From contig LR990050.1 of assembly GCA_905147135.1 (NCBI GenBank), positions 8,182,001 through 8,246,000 of the forward strand: a DNA stretch of 64,000 bases. The letters run 5' to 3'. Positions 11,133 through 23,340 of this stretch are shown here, one piece after another. A model generated the notes under the pieces. The model did no database searches and had not been told where the DNA came from. It saw only the letters and a program-made list of their open reading frames with translations. Position 1 is the first letter of the stretch; the number at the start of each line of letters is the position of its first letter. The translations under genes were made by a program, and so were the position numbers. The stretch is from Blastobasis lacticolella (Eukaryota > Arthropoda > Insecta > Lepidoptera > Blastobasidae).

Positions 11133-14100
11133 TTAATACAAAGGTGGTTGTGTCAGTGACTGCTTATCTTCATTTTTAGCATGCTTTTTCAAAAGTTTCA
11201 TCACTTCATTGTCAAATTCTTTAGGTGTAGGTTTCTTCTCAACGATCCAGTAATAGATGTCCCAGTCATTGCTTGGAGAATTTATGAGGCGATCGTACAT
11301 TATGGTTTGGTCTTCATTGAAAGAATCTAAGTGTTTCTTTGCAAAGGTGCTCAATAGCAAATCATTCTCCAACATTCCCCTTTTTCGTGACTGGTAATGA
11401 AGTCTAAAATAATGAAAATAATGTTACATAACCAATAGGTACCAAAAGCAAGGTTTATTAAATAAAATGTTGTTAAATGTTTATATTTATTTATTCAAAT
11501 GGCATTTTCATATGAAAATAAAGACCTATATATCTTTAATGAAATTGCCTCACTATAAATAGATATATAGTTATTAAGATGACTATATTGGCAAATCCTT
11601 TATCTAGTGGGCTGCATCACATGCACGCATGAGTAGGTGACACTGCCATCATCTGTAGCAGTCCGAGGAAATCCTACTTATTATTTAATATCATTTACAA
11701 TGAAGTCCTTATAAAGTAATAACTTCTCCGATAAATTGACATTAGCTGCATTATTATTTCCTTGCGTTTCCTTAAATATACCAACTCCAGTTTCACACAT
11801 TTTCTTATGAAATCATAGATGATAAACAAATCCTTGCAGGGGGCCAATTTATCAGTAGAGACATTATCAGTTGTTTATCAAAATTTTCCTATTTAACAAA
11901 GATAGTAGGTGGCACTTCTAAACTTTACAGTGTAACAACCGGTTTCTGAAACGCTTGTCAACGTAAAAATTACATAACAACTTGATAATCTCTGATTAAA
12001 TGCCGTTTGGGTTTCTGAAAAGGCCAATTGACAGTTTGTTAACAGTTTGTCAACGGATTGTCAAATCTCCAATTAACAACTGATTAATGTAAGTTTGGGT
12101 TTCCGGAAAGCTTTTTCTCATGTTAACTGTATGTTATCGTCTTGTTATTTTAATTAGCGAAAATCGACCAATTAACCGATTGTCAAAAGAAATGATATCT
12201 GATTTTCTTGGTCTATGTCTTGGTCCTGGCCCTGGTCCAGGTCCTGGACAGAGTCCAAGGTTTTGGTCCAAGACAAAGTCCAAGTCTAGGGTCCAGGTTC
12301 TGGTCCTGGACCATGACAAAAAATGGAATCTTGATCACATTTTGAACTTGAATCAAAACCAGGACCTAGACCAGTACCAGCACATAGACCATAAATTAGC
12401 TGGACCAGGACCTGGTTCAGGTCTAGGACCTGCACCTAAACCAGGACCTGGTTCGAAGCCAGAACCTGGACATGAACAACGAACTGGTCCGGGTCCAGGA
12501 CCTGGACCTGAAACAGGAACTGGTCCGGGGCCAGGATCTGGAACTGAACCACGAATTGGTCCGGGTCCAGGACCTGGACCTGAACCAGTACCTGGTCCGG
12601 GACCTGGACCTGAACAAGGACCTGATCCGGGGCCAGGACCTGGACCTAACCACGAACTGGTCCGAAGTCAGGACCTGGACCTGGACTAGGTCCTGGTCCG
12701 AAGTCAGGACCTGGACCTGGACTAGGTCCTGGTCCAGGGCCAGGACCTGGACCTGAACCACGAACCGGTCCGTGTCTAACTAATGGGATTATTGGGAGAA
12801 ACTCACAGAATCTATAGCCGATGGGGCGGATGTTGTTGAGTGGCAAACTGGATGGCCTCCCAAGAGATGGACGGACGACCTCCTTAAGGTCCTAGGGAGC
12901 CGATGGATGCAAGATAACAGAGTCGACCGGAGTGTAAGCCGTGGAAGGCCTGTATTCAGCAGTGGACCCGGACCTACCTAACTAAAGATGATGATGATGG
13001 GATTACTGACCCTCTGGAACCCGTGACCCTATAACTTAAATATTGTTATAAGTTATCTTTTCTCGCTCTGTATGTTTTTTTCGATTTTACACGGATACTA
13101 TACAATCATAGCAGTTTCATCTAAAAGTTGAATATCACATTAGATTTTGGCTTTAAAAGGCCGCTAGGGACAGAGACAAATCAATGCGTAAAGCGCGCTC
13201 CACATGTTCGCCGAAACTTCCGGCGAAACTTTTGCCGGGACTTTGGTCGACCCTCTACATTCTCGCCTATTAGGGATGTGGTGGTGTCAAAACGCGCGAC
13301 ATTTTATCGATTCATCGGTGTAATATCGGTAATCTACTGTAAACAGGGTCACAGAGGTGATGGCAGCTTCTTTACTGTAATTACTTGATCTACTAATATT
13401 CTGGATCATGGTCAAGTGTACCTCGAACCTGTTACGGGAAAAAACGCTAGAAATATAAATATAAAATCGATCGAATTGAGACGACAACAAAGTATATCTA
13501 CTTAGTCTATGAAATTGGCGAGACATGCCAAACATGCACGGGACTACACGAATACTCCCTCTTTATATTCCTAGCGCTTTTTCCCGTAACAGGTTCGGGG
13601 TACACTTGACCATGATCCAGAATATTAGTAGATCAAGTAATTACAGCAGAGAAGCTGCCATCACCTCTGTGACCCTGATTACAGTAGATTACTGATATTA
13701 CACCGATGAATCGATAAAATGTCGTGCGTTTTGACACCACCACATCCCTAATAGGCGATAATGTAGAGGGTCGACCAAAGTCCCGGCAAAAGTTTCGCCA
13801 GAAGTTTCGGCGAACATGTGGAGCGCGCTTTAGACAGAAACAAAACATACATGAGTGAATGAATGTGACTGATTTTAGCAGGGGTAGCCAGACGAAAAAA
13901 TTAATCACCTGTTAATGGTCGATTAGCTAATTTTAGATTGATTGCCCATTGCCATTGCCCACGGTGGTTTAACAGCTTGTTAAATGTGACAGTCTGTTAG
14001 CTAATCAATTATTTGACATACGTTTCAGAAACCGGGTGTAAGTCTCTATTCAGCTATGATATTTTTTGGATTACACTGTTTTTTTGTTTTTTTTTTAACA

Positions 14101-17100
14101 CTAGTGTAATTTAAGGAGACTCACAATTTGAGGAAAAAGTATAATGCTGTATCGAGGTCTACAAAGAGGATAATGGCTAGAGCAAAATTCAAATTCATCG
14201 GCGGAATTGGGGAGAAACTAATCAGCTACCCATTTGGAAGTCGTGCGTTTTGGTCTCTCTCCAAAGGAACTTTTGTCGGACTTCCTTTAGACCTTTGTTC
14301 AAAAATGTCGAAAGAGGTATATCTTGCGAGATATCGCTAGTCAAAGATGTACATTAAGTCAAATAATTTTTATTCAATTTAGGTTTACAAAACTCTTATG
14401 AACGTCATTAACTACCCACACATGGGGTACAAACACCCCCTAGCAAGTCTACTCATAGTCAAATGGATTGGAGACTGACTGAACAGTCTCGAGAGCCGAG
14501 TGGCATCCCGTGTGGATATATTATTACGAAATAAAGTATTTTGTATGTTGGGGAAGACATTATCTTACAAAATACTTTATTTTAGTTCTGTGTCCGTCTT
14601 CAATGCAATTTCAATGCAGCTTTCTTTATTTGAAAGGTCTTTTTAACGAAATTATTCCTAGCTGTATTTAATCGAAATCAGTTTAGTTGTTTAGAAGATA
14701 TTTAACTATGAGTAGACTTAGTAGGGGGTGTTTGTTCGGGATGTGTCGGTACATCGGATATCTCGCAAGATATACCGCTTTCGATATTTTTGTGTTTAAA
14801 TTGATCGATAGATATTAAAGTTTCCTATCGATTGGCATAACTTTTATGAGTGGCCGCAAAATCGATTTATTTTCAAAATGACGGAAAGTGGGTGATGACC
14901 GAAATGTACAATGCTATTTGAATAAATTCATTTTAGTGTAGCTGACTGCTACTATATGGAGCGTCGGTGGCCTCGAGGTTAAATATCCGACTCGTAAGCA
15001 AGAGGTACCGGGTACGAATCCCACTGCGGCCATGTACCAATGACTTTTTTCTGAGTTATGTGCATTAGTTGAATTCTAACTGATGCTCTTACGGTGAGGG
15101 AAAACATCGTGATGAAACCTGCAAATTCAGGCAACTGAATTTGTAACCATGATCTAATCTGGTCAGGTTCCCCTGGTAGCAGAGTTATGGAGGTAAGATG
15201 GTAGTCGCTCCACTGTAATTACCTGATCTCCAAATCCTGGATCATGGTCAAGGCGGGTCCGCCGGGCCCTCGTGCTCGAGAGCACAACCGGGACATTAAC
15301 GCCAAGATGATTATTTAGTGTAGCTGACTGCAGCTAGGGAATGCAATGGGATGTTTAGCTATATTTGCTAGCTAAACTACTGAACCACCCCATACTTTTT
15401 TATATACGCTTCTGGCGTTACAAATACTTCATAAAAATCTAATCTAGAATAAGAACACGCTAACTCTGAATCGATTATAAAAAAAATCTCTGAATGGCAA
15501 CTTTTTAAAGGTCATATAAGTCAGAACAAACAATTTGATTTCTGTAGGATTATTAAATAATGGGCAAAACAATTAAATAAAAAATGCGGAAGACAATTTT
15601 CAACATGATTAATAATGACAAACTAAAAGTACAAGTTCAAGCTAATTGTGACCAAATAATTGAATGTTTACAAGAAGGACAGATTATCCCCAGATTATTG
15701 CCATATCCACACTTTATAATTAATACTACTGTCAGTCAATACGGACTTATGGTGGTCTTATTCTAGTTTTAATTTGGTTTTCGTGGTTTGATAGCCAGTG
15801 AGACAATTATTACTTCTGATTACGTCTGTCGATTTGAGTAGGTCGATATGCGTCTTCTGTAAAAATATTGTGGCGTGAAGTGAGCCACAAGAAGATATTT
15901 AAATATATAAAAACCGCAAAAACCCAATTAAAATTGATTAAGTAGTTATGAAGTTAAAGACCGATTTGTACCTCCAGAAATGTATTAGCGTATATGGAAA
16001 AATATGAGGTGGTTCGATATTTATGCTCGCAAGTGCATTTCGTGTGGTTTCGTTCAAGTGGTGTATACGTGATCTTTTTAAATTTATGTTGATGTTGATG
16101 TGAATATGTCAAGTTAGGACTTTATAATTTTTTTTGTATTTATATTTATTTATTCACAAAAGCATTTCAATTTAATTTTGAAAACATTGGTAAACCTCTT
16201 TGAGGTTTGCCCTGTAAACCTTTTTGATAGCTTCGCCTTCGCTGTCTAAAAGTACTAATACACCTTTTAAAATAAACCAAAAGCTTGTTTAATTTGGGTT
16301 AAAACTAAAACCATAGTAACAAGATCAATAAGGTCTTTATAACAATTGATTTTGAGGGGTCTAAGTCCACCCTGCTGGATCCCGCGAAAACCTGGATTGA
16401 AATTATCTTGCGGGATTGCATTCCCTAACTGCACAAATATGGCACTGGGGAGATCCCATTTGAATATTTTTAACATTTCTATACTAAACAGGTTTTTATA
16501 AGAAAGATAATACAAGCATACAGTTAAATGATAACATGATGATTAACTGTAATTGATATCAAGAGAGAACCATAACAACCAGTCATATTGGTATGAGCAA
16601 ATGTTTATCACCCTCAAGTTACTTCATTTATTAAGACATAAATAAGGTAACTGTTTATCTTATAATTAAAACAGTAGAGCTTTGGTAACAGCAATAAACA
16701 AGTAGAACCTGTTTGCTTGTTATCATGAAGATTATTATTATTTATATAATAGTTAACGCCAAGATGACCATACAATAGTACCTACCCAAGATCCTAGAAA
16801 TAGGAAAAGATGAAAATCTTTTCAATAAGAATGTATGTTTACGCATGATTCATTTTATGTAATCCACTAGTGACATATTTGGGTTAGAGGATACCAAAGG
16901 TGCAATATTTGTTTTTTGGTACAAAAACTCTTTAATGGGTAACATTTCTAGAAAGTGTTTATTACCTTGCCTTCCTCACTTCAAGAGGCTGTTGTTTATC
17001 CACATCATAGGCAGGAAGCTCTAAATATGAGGAATCGGCAAATCCTTGCCCATCCGTAGTGGATGTCGAACTAAATGCTAAACATGGTTTGCTACCATTT

Positions 17101-17222
17101 ACTAAATTCTTTACAGCGCTAAGGATCTGAAACGTATAATAAGTACGTAAGTAATTTGTTATGAGATATTTAAACTACAAAATATTCTAAATATAGATAC
17201 ATACAAAACGAGAACGAAGCAT
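11133..17222 (-). CDS. Sdhaf2: Succinate dehydrogenase assembly factor 2, mitochondrial (3 coding exons)
   Basis: Small matrix protein that promotes FAD attachment to the flavoprotein subunit SdhA of complex II (Sdh5 family). Coding exons 5' to 3': 17205-17222, 16966-17126, 11133-11403, giving 450 nt and 149 aa with GT-AG junctions. The N-terminus (MLRSRF, then Ser/Lys-containing and acid-free) fits a mitochondrial presequence. The conserved core is clear: [20 protein letters not shown] followed by LSTFAKKHL, then [19 protein letters not shown]. The RKRGMLE and DWD(I/L)Y blocks are diagnostic of the family. Length is normal (about 150-165 aa in animals). The first exon codes for only six residues, so its assignment is the weakest part. 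Intron 2 is 5.6 kb and full of repeats. Confidence 0.93.
12190..12780. repeat. GGACCT/GGTCCA hexamer minisatellite in SDHAF2 intron 2
   Basis: About 590 bases built from six-base words GGTCCT, GGTCCA, GGACCT and GGACCA. A looser 36-base higher-order unit (ggtccgggtccaggacctgg with acctgaaccacgaact) is visible between about 12485 and 12770. The words are self-complementary, so both strands give long open frames of Gly-Pro or Asp-Leu/Val-Gln repeats. There is no sign that these are genes. Confidence 0.9.
12781..12998 (+). repeat. RTE-type non-LTR retrotransposon 3' end fragment
   Basis: Conceptual translation gives [18 protein letters not shown] and then GRPVFSSGP, the typical C-terminus of RTE-like reverse transcriptases. 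A GATGATGATG tail follows. Strongly 5'-truncated. Confidence 0.65.
13191..13830. mobile_element. Foldback MITE, family M1 (copy 1)
   Basis: An imperfect 640 bp palindrome with arms of roughly 290 bases and ends AAGCGCGCTCCACATGT / ACATGTGGAGCGCGCTT. Each arm contains a stretch homologous to the 3' half of SINE A (gggtcacagaggtgatggcag; ctggatcatggtcaag), once per orientation. Related copies lie at 17443-17857 and 18253-18395. No coding capacity is visible. Confidence 0.85.
14301..14792. repeat. Palindromic repeat, probable MITE
   Basis: Nested inverted repeats around a centre near 14556. Outer arms are 14301-14340 and 14752-14792 (ggtatatcttgcgagatatc), middle arms are at 14411-14462 and 14705-14748 (agtctactcatagt), and inner arms at 14530-14582 (acaaaatactttattt). 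No ORF of note. Confidence 0.7.
14959..15320 (+). repeat. tRNA-derived SINE family A, most complete copy
   Basis: Head GGAGCGTCGGTGGCCTCGAGG with a box-B-like sequence, then the full body and the terminus gagcacaaccgggacattaa followed by cgccaagatga. Total length is about 345 bp. This copy defines both ends of the family in the window. Confidence 0.8.
15321..16965. other. SDHAF2 intron 2, proximal part
   Basis: AT-rich intronic sequence. A 14-base echo of the SINE A terminus (ttaacgccaagatgac) occurs near 16753. I see no exon or other classified element. Confidence 0.45.
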
Positions 17223-17442
17223 GTTAGTGGAAATATGGTAGAAGTTGTCGACGTCAATTCAATAGTTTCAGTTCGACAGTATTTTTCCCAAATAAAGATC
17301 TAAAAATTTAGCTCTTTTCTCCTTTTTTCACGTTTGCAAACAAAACAAATGTTTTATTTCAGTATTTTCAGTGTTATTGATGACAGCACGATGACAGTTA
17401 AAATTTTTTTTTATAACAGAATTTTATACAAAGGCTTACTTA

Positions 17443-17857
17443 AGCGCGCTCCACATGTTCGCCGAAACTTCCGGCGAAACTTTTGCCGGGACTTTGGTTG
17501 ACCATCTACATTCTCGCCTATTAGGGATGTGGTTGTGTCAAAACGCGCGACATTTTATCGATTCATCGGTGTAATATCAGTAATCTACTGTAAACAGGGT
17601 CACAGAGGTGATGGCAGCTGCTCTGCTGTAATTACTTGATCTACTAATATCCTGGATCATGTTCAAGTGTACCCCGAACCTGTTACGGGAAAAAGCGCTA
17701 GGAATATAAATATAAAATCGATCGAATCGAGACGACAACAAACTATCTCTACTTCGTCTATGAAAGAGGCGAGACATGCCAAACATGCACGGGACTACAC
17801 GAATACTCCCTCTACATTCTCGTGTTCCCGCGAAACTGTCTACATGTGGAGCGCGCT
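17443..17857. mobile_element. MITE family M1 (copy 2)
   Basis: Begins AGCGCGCTCCACATGT and ends in its inverse complement, with TTA on both flanks (17440-17442 and 17858-17860). Its left half matches the arm of copy 1 including the SINE-like segment; its right half (ctctacattctcgtgttcccgcg) is different. It lies just upstream of SDHAF2. Confidence 0.8.
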
Positions 17858-18252
17858 TTACTCATACAGACATGATTTTATAATAAATGGTTTTTATGCT
17901 AATATAGAAAAGGTCTTTACATTCGTAAAACAAAAAAGAACAAAGTCCCGACCGCCTAACTCGATTGAAGGCAAATGCTAGTGGACGACGCATCGCCATC
18001 TCACTTGCTCAAACGGCCACCGAGGCTCTCAAGACCCAGTACTTAGAATGTTTGGTGTTTCAAAGAAAGTGTTTGTTTTACTTTGCTTTGACTGACCAAA
18101 CTGATACTCAAAATACGCTGTCGCTGCGATAACAGGGCTCAATGGCTCAGGACCAAACTCCACCAGCGGTGGTACCGCCTAATTCCAACTGAACAGCGAC
18201 GTTCATCTTGATAAAATACTTATAGAATGACGTCAAACATCATAAACGATTA

Positions 18253-18395
18253 AGCGCGCTCCACATGTGGACAGTTCCGCGGGAACACGAGAATGTAGAG
18301 GGAGTATTCGTGTAGTCCCGTGCATGTTTGGCATGTCTCGCCTATTTCATAGACTTAAGTAGAGATAGTTTGTTGTCGTCTCAATGAGGAGTTTT
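18253..18395. mobile_element. MITE family M1 (copy 3, end fragment)
   Basis: Reverse-complement match to the right half of copy 2, starting at a TTA-AGCGCGCTCC boundary and breaking off at about 18395, where another repeat ('gaggagttttcc', also at 33010) begins. Confidence 0.75.
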
Positions 18396-18501
18396 CCAGT
18401 AGGTAATGATAGTTGGTTTTAAAAATCATCAATAGATGGCGCTCGTACAATTTTGGTAATCTTTTTATAATCTGTATGATGGTGGCAGTATGGACTTACT
18501 A

Positions 18502-19093
18502 TACTTTGTCAAATATAGGATGATAATTTTGACAGATCACACTAAGGATGTGGTTGTGTAAAATCGTTAATGAATTCATTCGATTATCGATTATCATTCT
18601 CATAGAACTTGGAATCGATAGTTGCATGGTTATGCTGTACGTATTATACAAAATAAACTATTTATTTTCTTCTGATTTAATAATTTATTAATACGACATT
18701 AAAAACCCTTCTACAACGACGATTATGACACGTGCGTGTCACTATTCGGTCAGTCATCCTATTACGTAGAATACGCGCGACTCGAATTCGTTGTTGTAAA
18801 AGGTCTCTTAGGGCGGATTCCAAACAAGGAATAAGAGTTAAGTTACAAAACATAATAAGGTTACCTAAATGTTAATTTTAAATACTCGACGATATTATAT
18901 CAATACCAATTATCGATTGTCTGTTGTTATTCGTTATTCGTGGCACTTCACTAAAGGGGCGGGGCCTGTCTATGAAGTACGACATTTTCCGTAGTACATT
19001 TTACCGAAAAAAAAACACGAAACTTCATAGGCGTGCGCCAAAGACCAACAATTAGTGAGCTGTCAAAATTATCATCCTATTTTAGACAAAGCA
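18502..19093. mobile_element. TIR MITE, TA-flanked
   Basis: About 36-base terminal inverted repeats (tactttgtcaaatataggat... and its complement ending near 19093) bounded by TA on each side (18500-18501, 19094-19095). A related single end lies near 4088-4126. Probably a Tc1/mariner-type non-autonomous element, judged only on TIR and TA. Confidence 0.65.
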
Positions 19094-19095
19094 TA

Positions 19096-20228
19096 CCCAA
19101 AGGGACTGCGCACTGCTTTGACTAAAACCGGGCAGAGCGAGAGTCACCATCGATAGTCCTTTGTCCCTTTCTAACAGTGTAAACACAATGTTATTGGCAT
19201 AATCACCGTCATTCTAAATTGACGAGTGTCATGTTTGGTGTTGCCATTATTGGAGAAATATATTTACCGTGAATTTGGTATTATTATGAGGTAATCCGTA
19301 CAATCCGAAAAGTAGTTGTCAGAATACCTTTTGATCTACTGAACGTTGCTCCGACAAACGTCGAGTCGACATAATTATTAACCTACGACTTTTTTTTCCA
19401 CAAAACAGATAAAAGAGTTCGGTAACGATTTATCCTACAACACTAGTATCTAAAGAGAAGTGATAGTACTCGTCGATATCTACATTTCGGGTGACAGCTG
19501 TCAAACTTAAATGTGTTATAACTCGGAACCCATTGGTTCTAGAACACTAGTTTCTTAAGAGATATGATAGTACTTGTCGAGATCTACATTTCGTATGACA
19601 GCTGTCAAACTTGGAACTGTCATCTGAAATGTAGATATCGATGAGTACTATCGTATTGCACTAGGAACTAGTGTTCTAAGACCAATCGTTTCCGAGTTAC
19701 AACAGTTCTAAGTTTGACAGCTGTCATGCGACATGTAGATCTCGACGAACACTAGCATTTTTCTTTAAGAACGAGTGTTATAGCACCAATAGTTTAGGAG
19801 TTATTTCAGTTCAAAGTTTGACAGGTGATATTCGAAATGTAGATCTCAACAAGTACTATAATTTCTCTCTAGAAAGTAGTGTTTTAGGACCAATGGGTAC
19901 CGAGTTATAAAAGATTTAACTTTGACAGCTGTCATACGAAATGATGACCTCGAGGAGTGCTATCATTTCACTCTAGGAACTAGTGTTCTAGGGCCAATAG
20001 TTTCCGAGTAGTAGGGTAAGCTTGGGCTGGACCCTGGTGAAAACATGACCTTCATATTGCACCCGGTCCAGCTCTGCCTGGCCCTGAGGTCGGTGTCCGC
20101 GCCAAATAATAAAAGTAATTCGGAATTTGCATCAACAATGGTGCCAACACTAGAAAGGGACACAGGACTATCGATGGTAACTCTCGCTCTGCCCGGTCTT
20201 AGTCAAAGCAGTGCGCAGTCCCTTTGGG
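19096..20228. mobile_element. Long-TIR MITE with internal minisatellite
   Basis: Inverted arms of about 88 bases: 19096-19183 begins cccaaagggactgcgcactg and 20140-20228 is its complement. TA flanks both sides, and the left TA is shared with the preceding MITE. The centre is an inverted minisatellite (19430-20015). Confidence 0.75.
19430..20015. repeat. About 115-bp minisatellite with units in both orientations
   Basis: Units are marked by actagtt.t, gatagtact.gtcgagatctac, tgacagctgtcaaac and a ccaatngtttccgagtta-type block. Two units run forward (19440-19615) and about four run reversed (19615-20010). One more unit copy flanks the Copia insertion at 22975-23007/28280-28310. Confidence 0.75.
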
Positions 20229-20388
20229 TAGTAAGTCCATGGGTGGCAGTGATTTTATGCAGCCAACTAATTATAGTAAAAAATGTTGACACAAGCCATT
20301 AATGGATGAAAGCAGGTGTTCGGATATTTTCCACTTTTGTTAATCCAAGCGTAGTTCGTCCATTTACTCTAAACGGTATAATTGGATA

Positions 20389-20882
20389 CACAGGTTATAA
20401 AAAGACCGCTAGCATTAATTGAAACTTCATATTCTACCCATTAAACTAAATAACTTTCCCCAAGAAACATACCCGCGGAAACTCATATTTTAGGCAGAAA
20501 TCGAGATTCTTTAAAAAAAAAGTTGTATTTTTGTACTAAAAATATAAAGTAGGTATCGATAACTACATCGTTCACAATTAATTGTGATCGTTCACAAAGT
20601 TCATATTCAAGATGAAATAAATGCACTTTAAGTAAAAGCACGCAATGTAAAGCGTGCAGGCCGGCCGGCCGCGCGGGGTCAATGGCCACTAGTCACGTGG
20701 TGAGCGAGAGGCGTGCGCCGGACGATGTACATTACGCGTCGCAATTAATTATTTATTTTAGGTAGCGAAATTATGAAGTCATTTCCGCTGGTACGTTTCT
20801 TAGGGAAAGTTGTTCAGTTTCATGGATAGAATATAGGGTTTCAATTAATGCTAGCGGTCTTTTTACACCCTGTACTATAAAT
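20389..20882. mobile_element. TIR MITE of CAGGGTG type
   Basis: Inverted arms of about 100 bases carry aaaaagaccgctagcattaa and its complement; the right end is ttacaccctg followed by TA. The interior (20640-20750) is GC-rich with aagcgtgcaggccggccggc. Likely a mariner-like non-autonomous element. Confidence 0.65.
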
Positions 20883-20994
20883 GACATCGATACAGAGATA
20901 AGTAATTGTTGTAGAGATAAATATTATAATGAAATATGACTTGAGCAACCATTTTTTTTATGCTATGCAGTGACAAACGAGGAGACAGCTCACC

Positions 20995-21200
20995 TGAAGG
21001 TAAGTGGTAACTGTCGCCCGTAACATCAACGATTCATGCGATTCAGGCAACAAAAACCGCAGGTACAGAAACGCAGATGCGTTGTCAGTTATCATTGTGA
21101 GGACTAAGATGAAATGCTTTATACCTGTAACTCCGCTGGCTGCCATATCCTTCAAACCGGAACACTATAATACAAGCTTTGTTGATTGGTGGCAAAAATA
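20995..21200 (+). repeat. Unclassified dispersed repeat fragment
   Basis: Shares the block cgcagatgcgttgtcagttatcattgtgaggactaagatgaaatgc in inverse orientation with 44560-44650 (cttagtcctcacagtgacaacgcatctgc). No family assigned. Confidence 0.45.
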
Positions 21201-21734
21201 GATGATAGTCCGCACCCAGGCGGACTCCTCCAGGATTGACAAAGTCCTACCACCTGATAAACGTACTTTAACTTTTTTAAAGTAATACAGTGAGATAAAC
21301 GAGCAAGCCGGCCAACTGATGGTAAGTGATCACTGCTACCCCATATCCATACATTCGCAACACCGTTCGAATTTGTTGGCTATTCCACCGTCATAACTTA
21401 CCGACAGACAAAATTGGATAACCCATTTGCATACATTTAAATATTTTATAAATTACTAAACTAATTTTAATCAAACAAAGTTAAGAACTGTCTGGAGCCT
21501 GTATATAAAAAAATAGGCTATGATCTGAGCAATGATTTGGGAATGTACAAAACTCAATTTGTACATAAACAGCAAATTTGGTACAACCAGCTTGATACTG
21601 CATGCTGTCTGCAACGCTACCTCATTCATTGGCGTTCTTCAAAATAGTTCTATGCGGTCTGCAGAGCAAAGCAGCTCCTGAATAAATAAGTGATAGCCCA
21701 AGACGTCTGCACTAAATGTACGTTTTGATTCAGA

Positions 21735-22200
21735 ACATCTGAATCAAAGCGAACAGACGTTCTGTGGCCTCTTGAACTCAGATAAACTGTGGGACGATCT
21801 AAGTATCACCACTATCTCGCCTAAGGTGTCCTTTGTGCCCAAAGGTGTGTGGTGTGAAGAGAGAGTGGTGAAGCGCATCTTTTATTCTGAACTTGAGGAA
21901 GGCAAGCGAAAACGCGTCGGACAACTCCTCCGATATAAAGATGTTCAGAAAAGTCCCATGAAAATATGCAACATTGAGCCCTCTCAATGGGAGGATTCGG
22001 CAGCACAACGGTGTGAATGGCGTGGGCATTTGCAGGGACACGTACGCGACTTTGAAGAGCAGCGCCAAGCTGACCTCGATGCTAAACGCGACCAGTTGAA
22101 AGCCCGTTCCCACATTGTGCACGGGTGTTTGCAGCAAGCCATCTTCGTGCGCATCAGCGCCGATTCGATTAAACGTTGAAGAGGTCGCCATGACCTAAAT
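21735..22200 (+). pseudogene. Fossil C-terminus of a non-LTR reverse transcriptase
   Basis: An open frame at 21772-22179 reads VVKRIFYSELEEGKRKRVGQ, LLRYKDV and QWEDSAAQRCEWR. This is the familiar RT C-terminal pattern 'YGEL..GKR..GGQ..RYKD.LK......W..LA..R..WR'. No RT catalytic core remains. It is a retrotransposon relic, not a host gene. Confidence 0.6.
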
Positions 22201-23002
22201 CGGTCGCAAGAGAGAGATTTTCTTGTTACGTTTTCAGAGTACTTATCAAGATTGGAGAGGAGTAATTAGTGAAAACAGACTGCCTTAGACCAGTCACCCT
22301 GAATATATGTACCTACCTACCCCGTAGAATGTCTTACACTCATCAAGTTCTTTCGGGTCTTTTACCGATACTGAATTGTCAGTTCACTTGTTTTGCATTT
22401 AGATTCAGTATCCCATATAATCATAATGTGTATTTTCAACACAGACATTTTTTCTCTATGATTTTGAAGTAGTTTTTAGAGGAATAGGTATTTTGTTTAT
22501 GTTCAGTAGCCCACGCGAACAAAGTCGCGGGCAATAGCTAGTTATTAGATAATTTGTGTAATTTTTTTTAACAAATTATCTATCAAATGGTTTACATTAG
22601 CAAAAATAAAACGTGTAAAAGTGCACTACCTTTCTCTATCTGTCTAAGATATGTAAGTATGTGTATATGTATTTGTATGTATGTATGTATATGTATTTGT
22701 TTTCAATGTGTATAGGTATGTATTTATTTATGTATTGTATTAGTTAAGCATCATTATTTTGTTTTTGCTACTGTGCACGTCTTTACTGCATTTAATTATC
22801 ACGATCTCTCTGCTGTAGGCCTGCTGGAAGAAATTTCTTATAGAAATAAGTTGGCCTGTTGAGTCTAATATATTATGTACTTAATATACTTTTTGTAACA
22901 ATCTTGTGTACAATAAATGGTTAAATAAATAAATAAAACTAGAAACAACAAAAATGAAAACAATCATAACATAACTCGGAAACTATTGGTATTAAAACAC
23001 TA
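22201..23002. other. Intergenic AT-rich DNA with TATG microsatellite
   Basis: No gene recognised. A degenerate (TATG)n tract sits at about 22655-22730. The last 30 bases match the minisatellite unit of 19430-20015 and form the left flank of the Copia insertion. Confidence 0.5.
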
Positions 23003-23007
23003 GTTCC

Positions 23008-23340
23008 TGTCAAGCCAACCGCATGGCTGGCTGGTGGCAAGCAGTGGTTATTAGGTAGGAGGCTTTGGAAACAAACACCAGTTCATAATTAACACACCTA
23101 TATTTCCATAAACATGGTTGTCAATCAACGTCAGTCTTCAACACATTTTTGTAATTGCTCATTAATTAGAATTTGGAAAAACACATCGTGCTGGCAGCAC
23201 GGTCTAGTGGAGAGAGAGCGCAAAAGGTGTTGCTAGTTGAAAAAAATTCAATTTCCTTCAACCGACACTACACACGAGTCGCTAGGTTGGTTTGAAGAGC
23301 ATACACACGGACATGCAGCCTGACCGACCAATGTCCAACA
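23008..23340 (-). repeat. Copia-1 3' LTR
   Basis: 333 bp direct copy of the right LTR with no difference noticed. It is preceded by target duplication GTTCC. Confidence 0.95.

Noticed and set aside
12120..12761. Long open frames of Gly-Pro or Val-Gln-Asp-Leu repeats on both strands
   Set aside because: They come from a self-complementary hexamer minisatellite that stays open in every frame. No start context, splice logic or family supports a protein.
19430..20015. Regularly spaced repeats considered as a CRISPR-like array
   Set aside because: Units are about 115 bp, diverged and in both orientations inside a MITE, in a eukaryotic genome.
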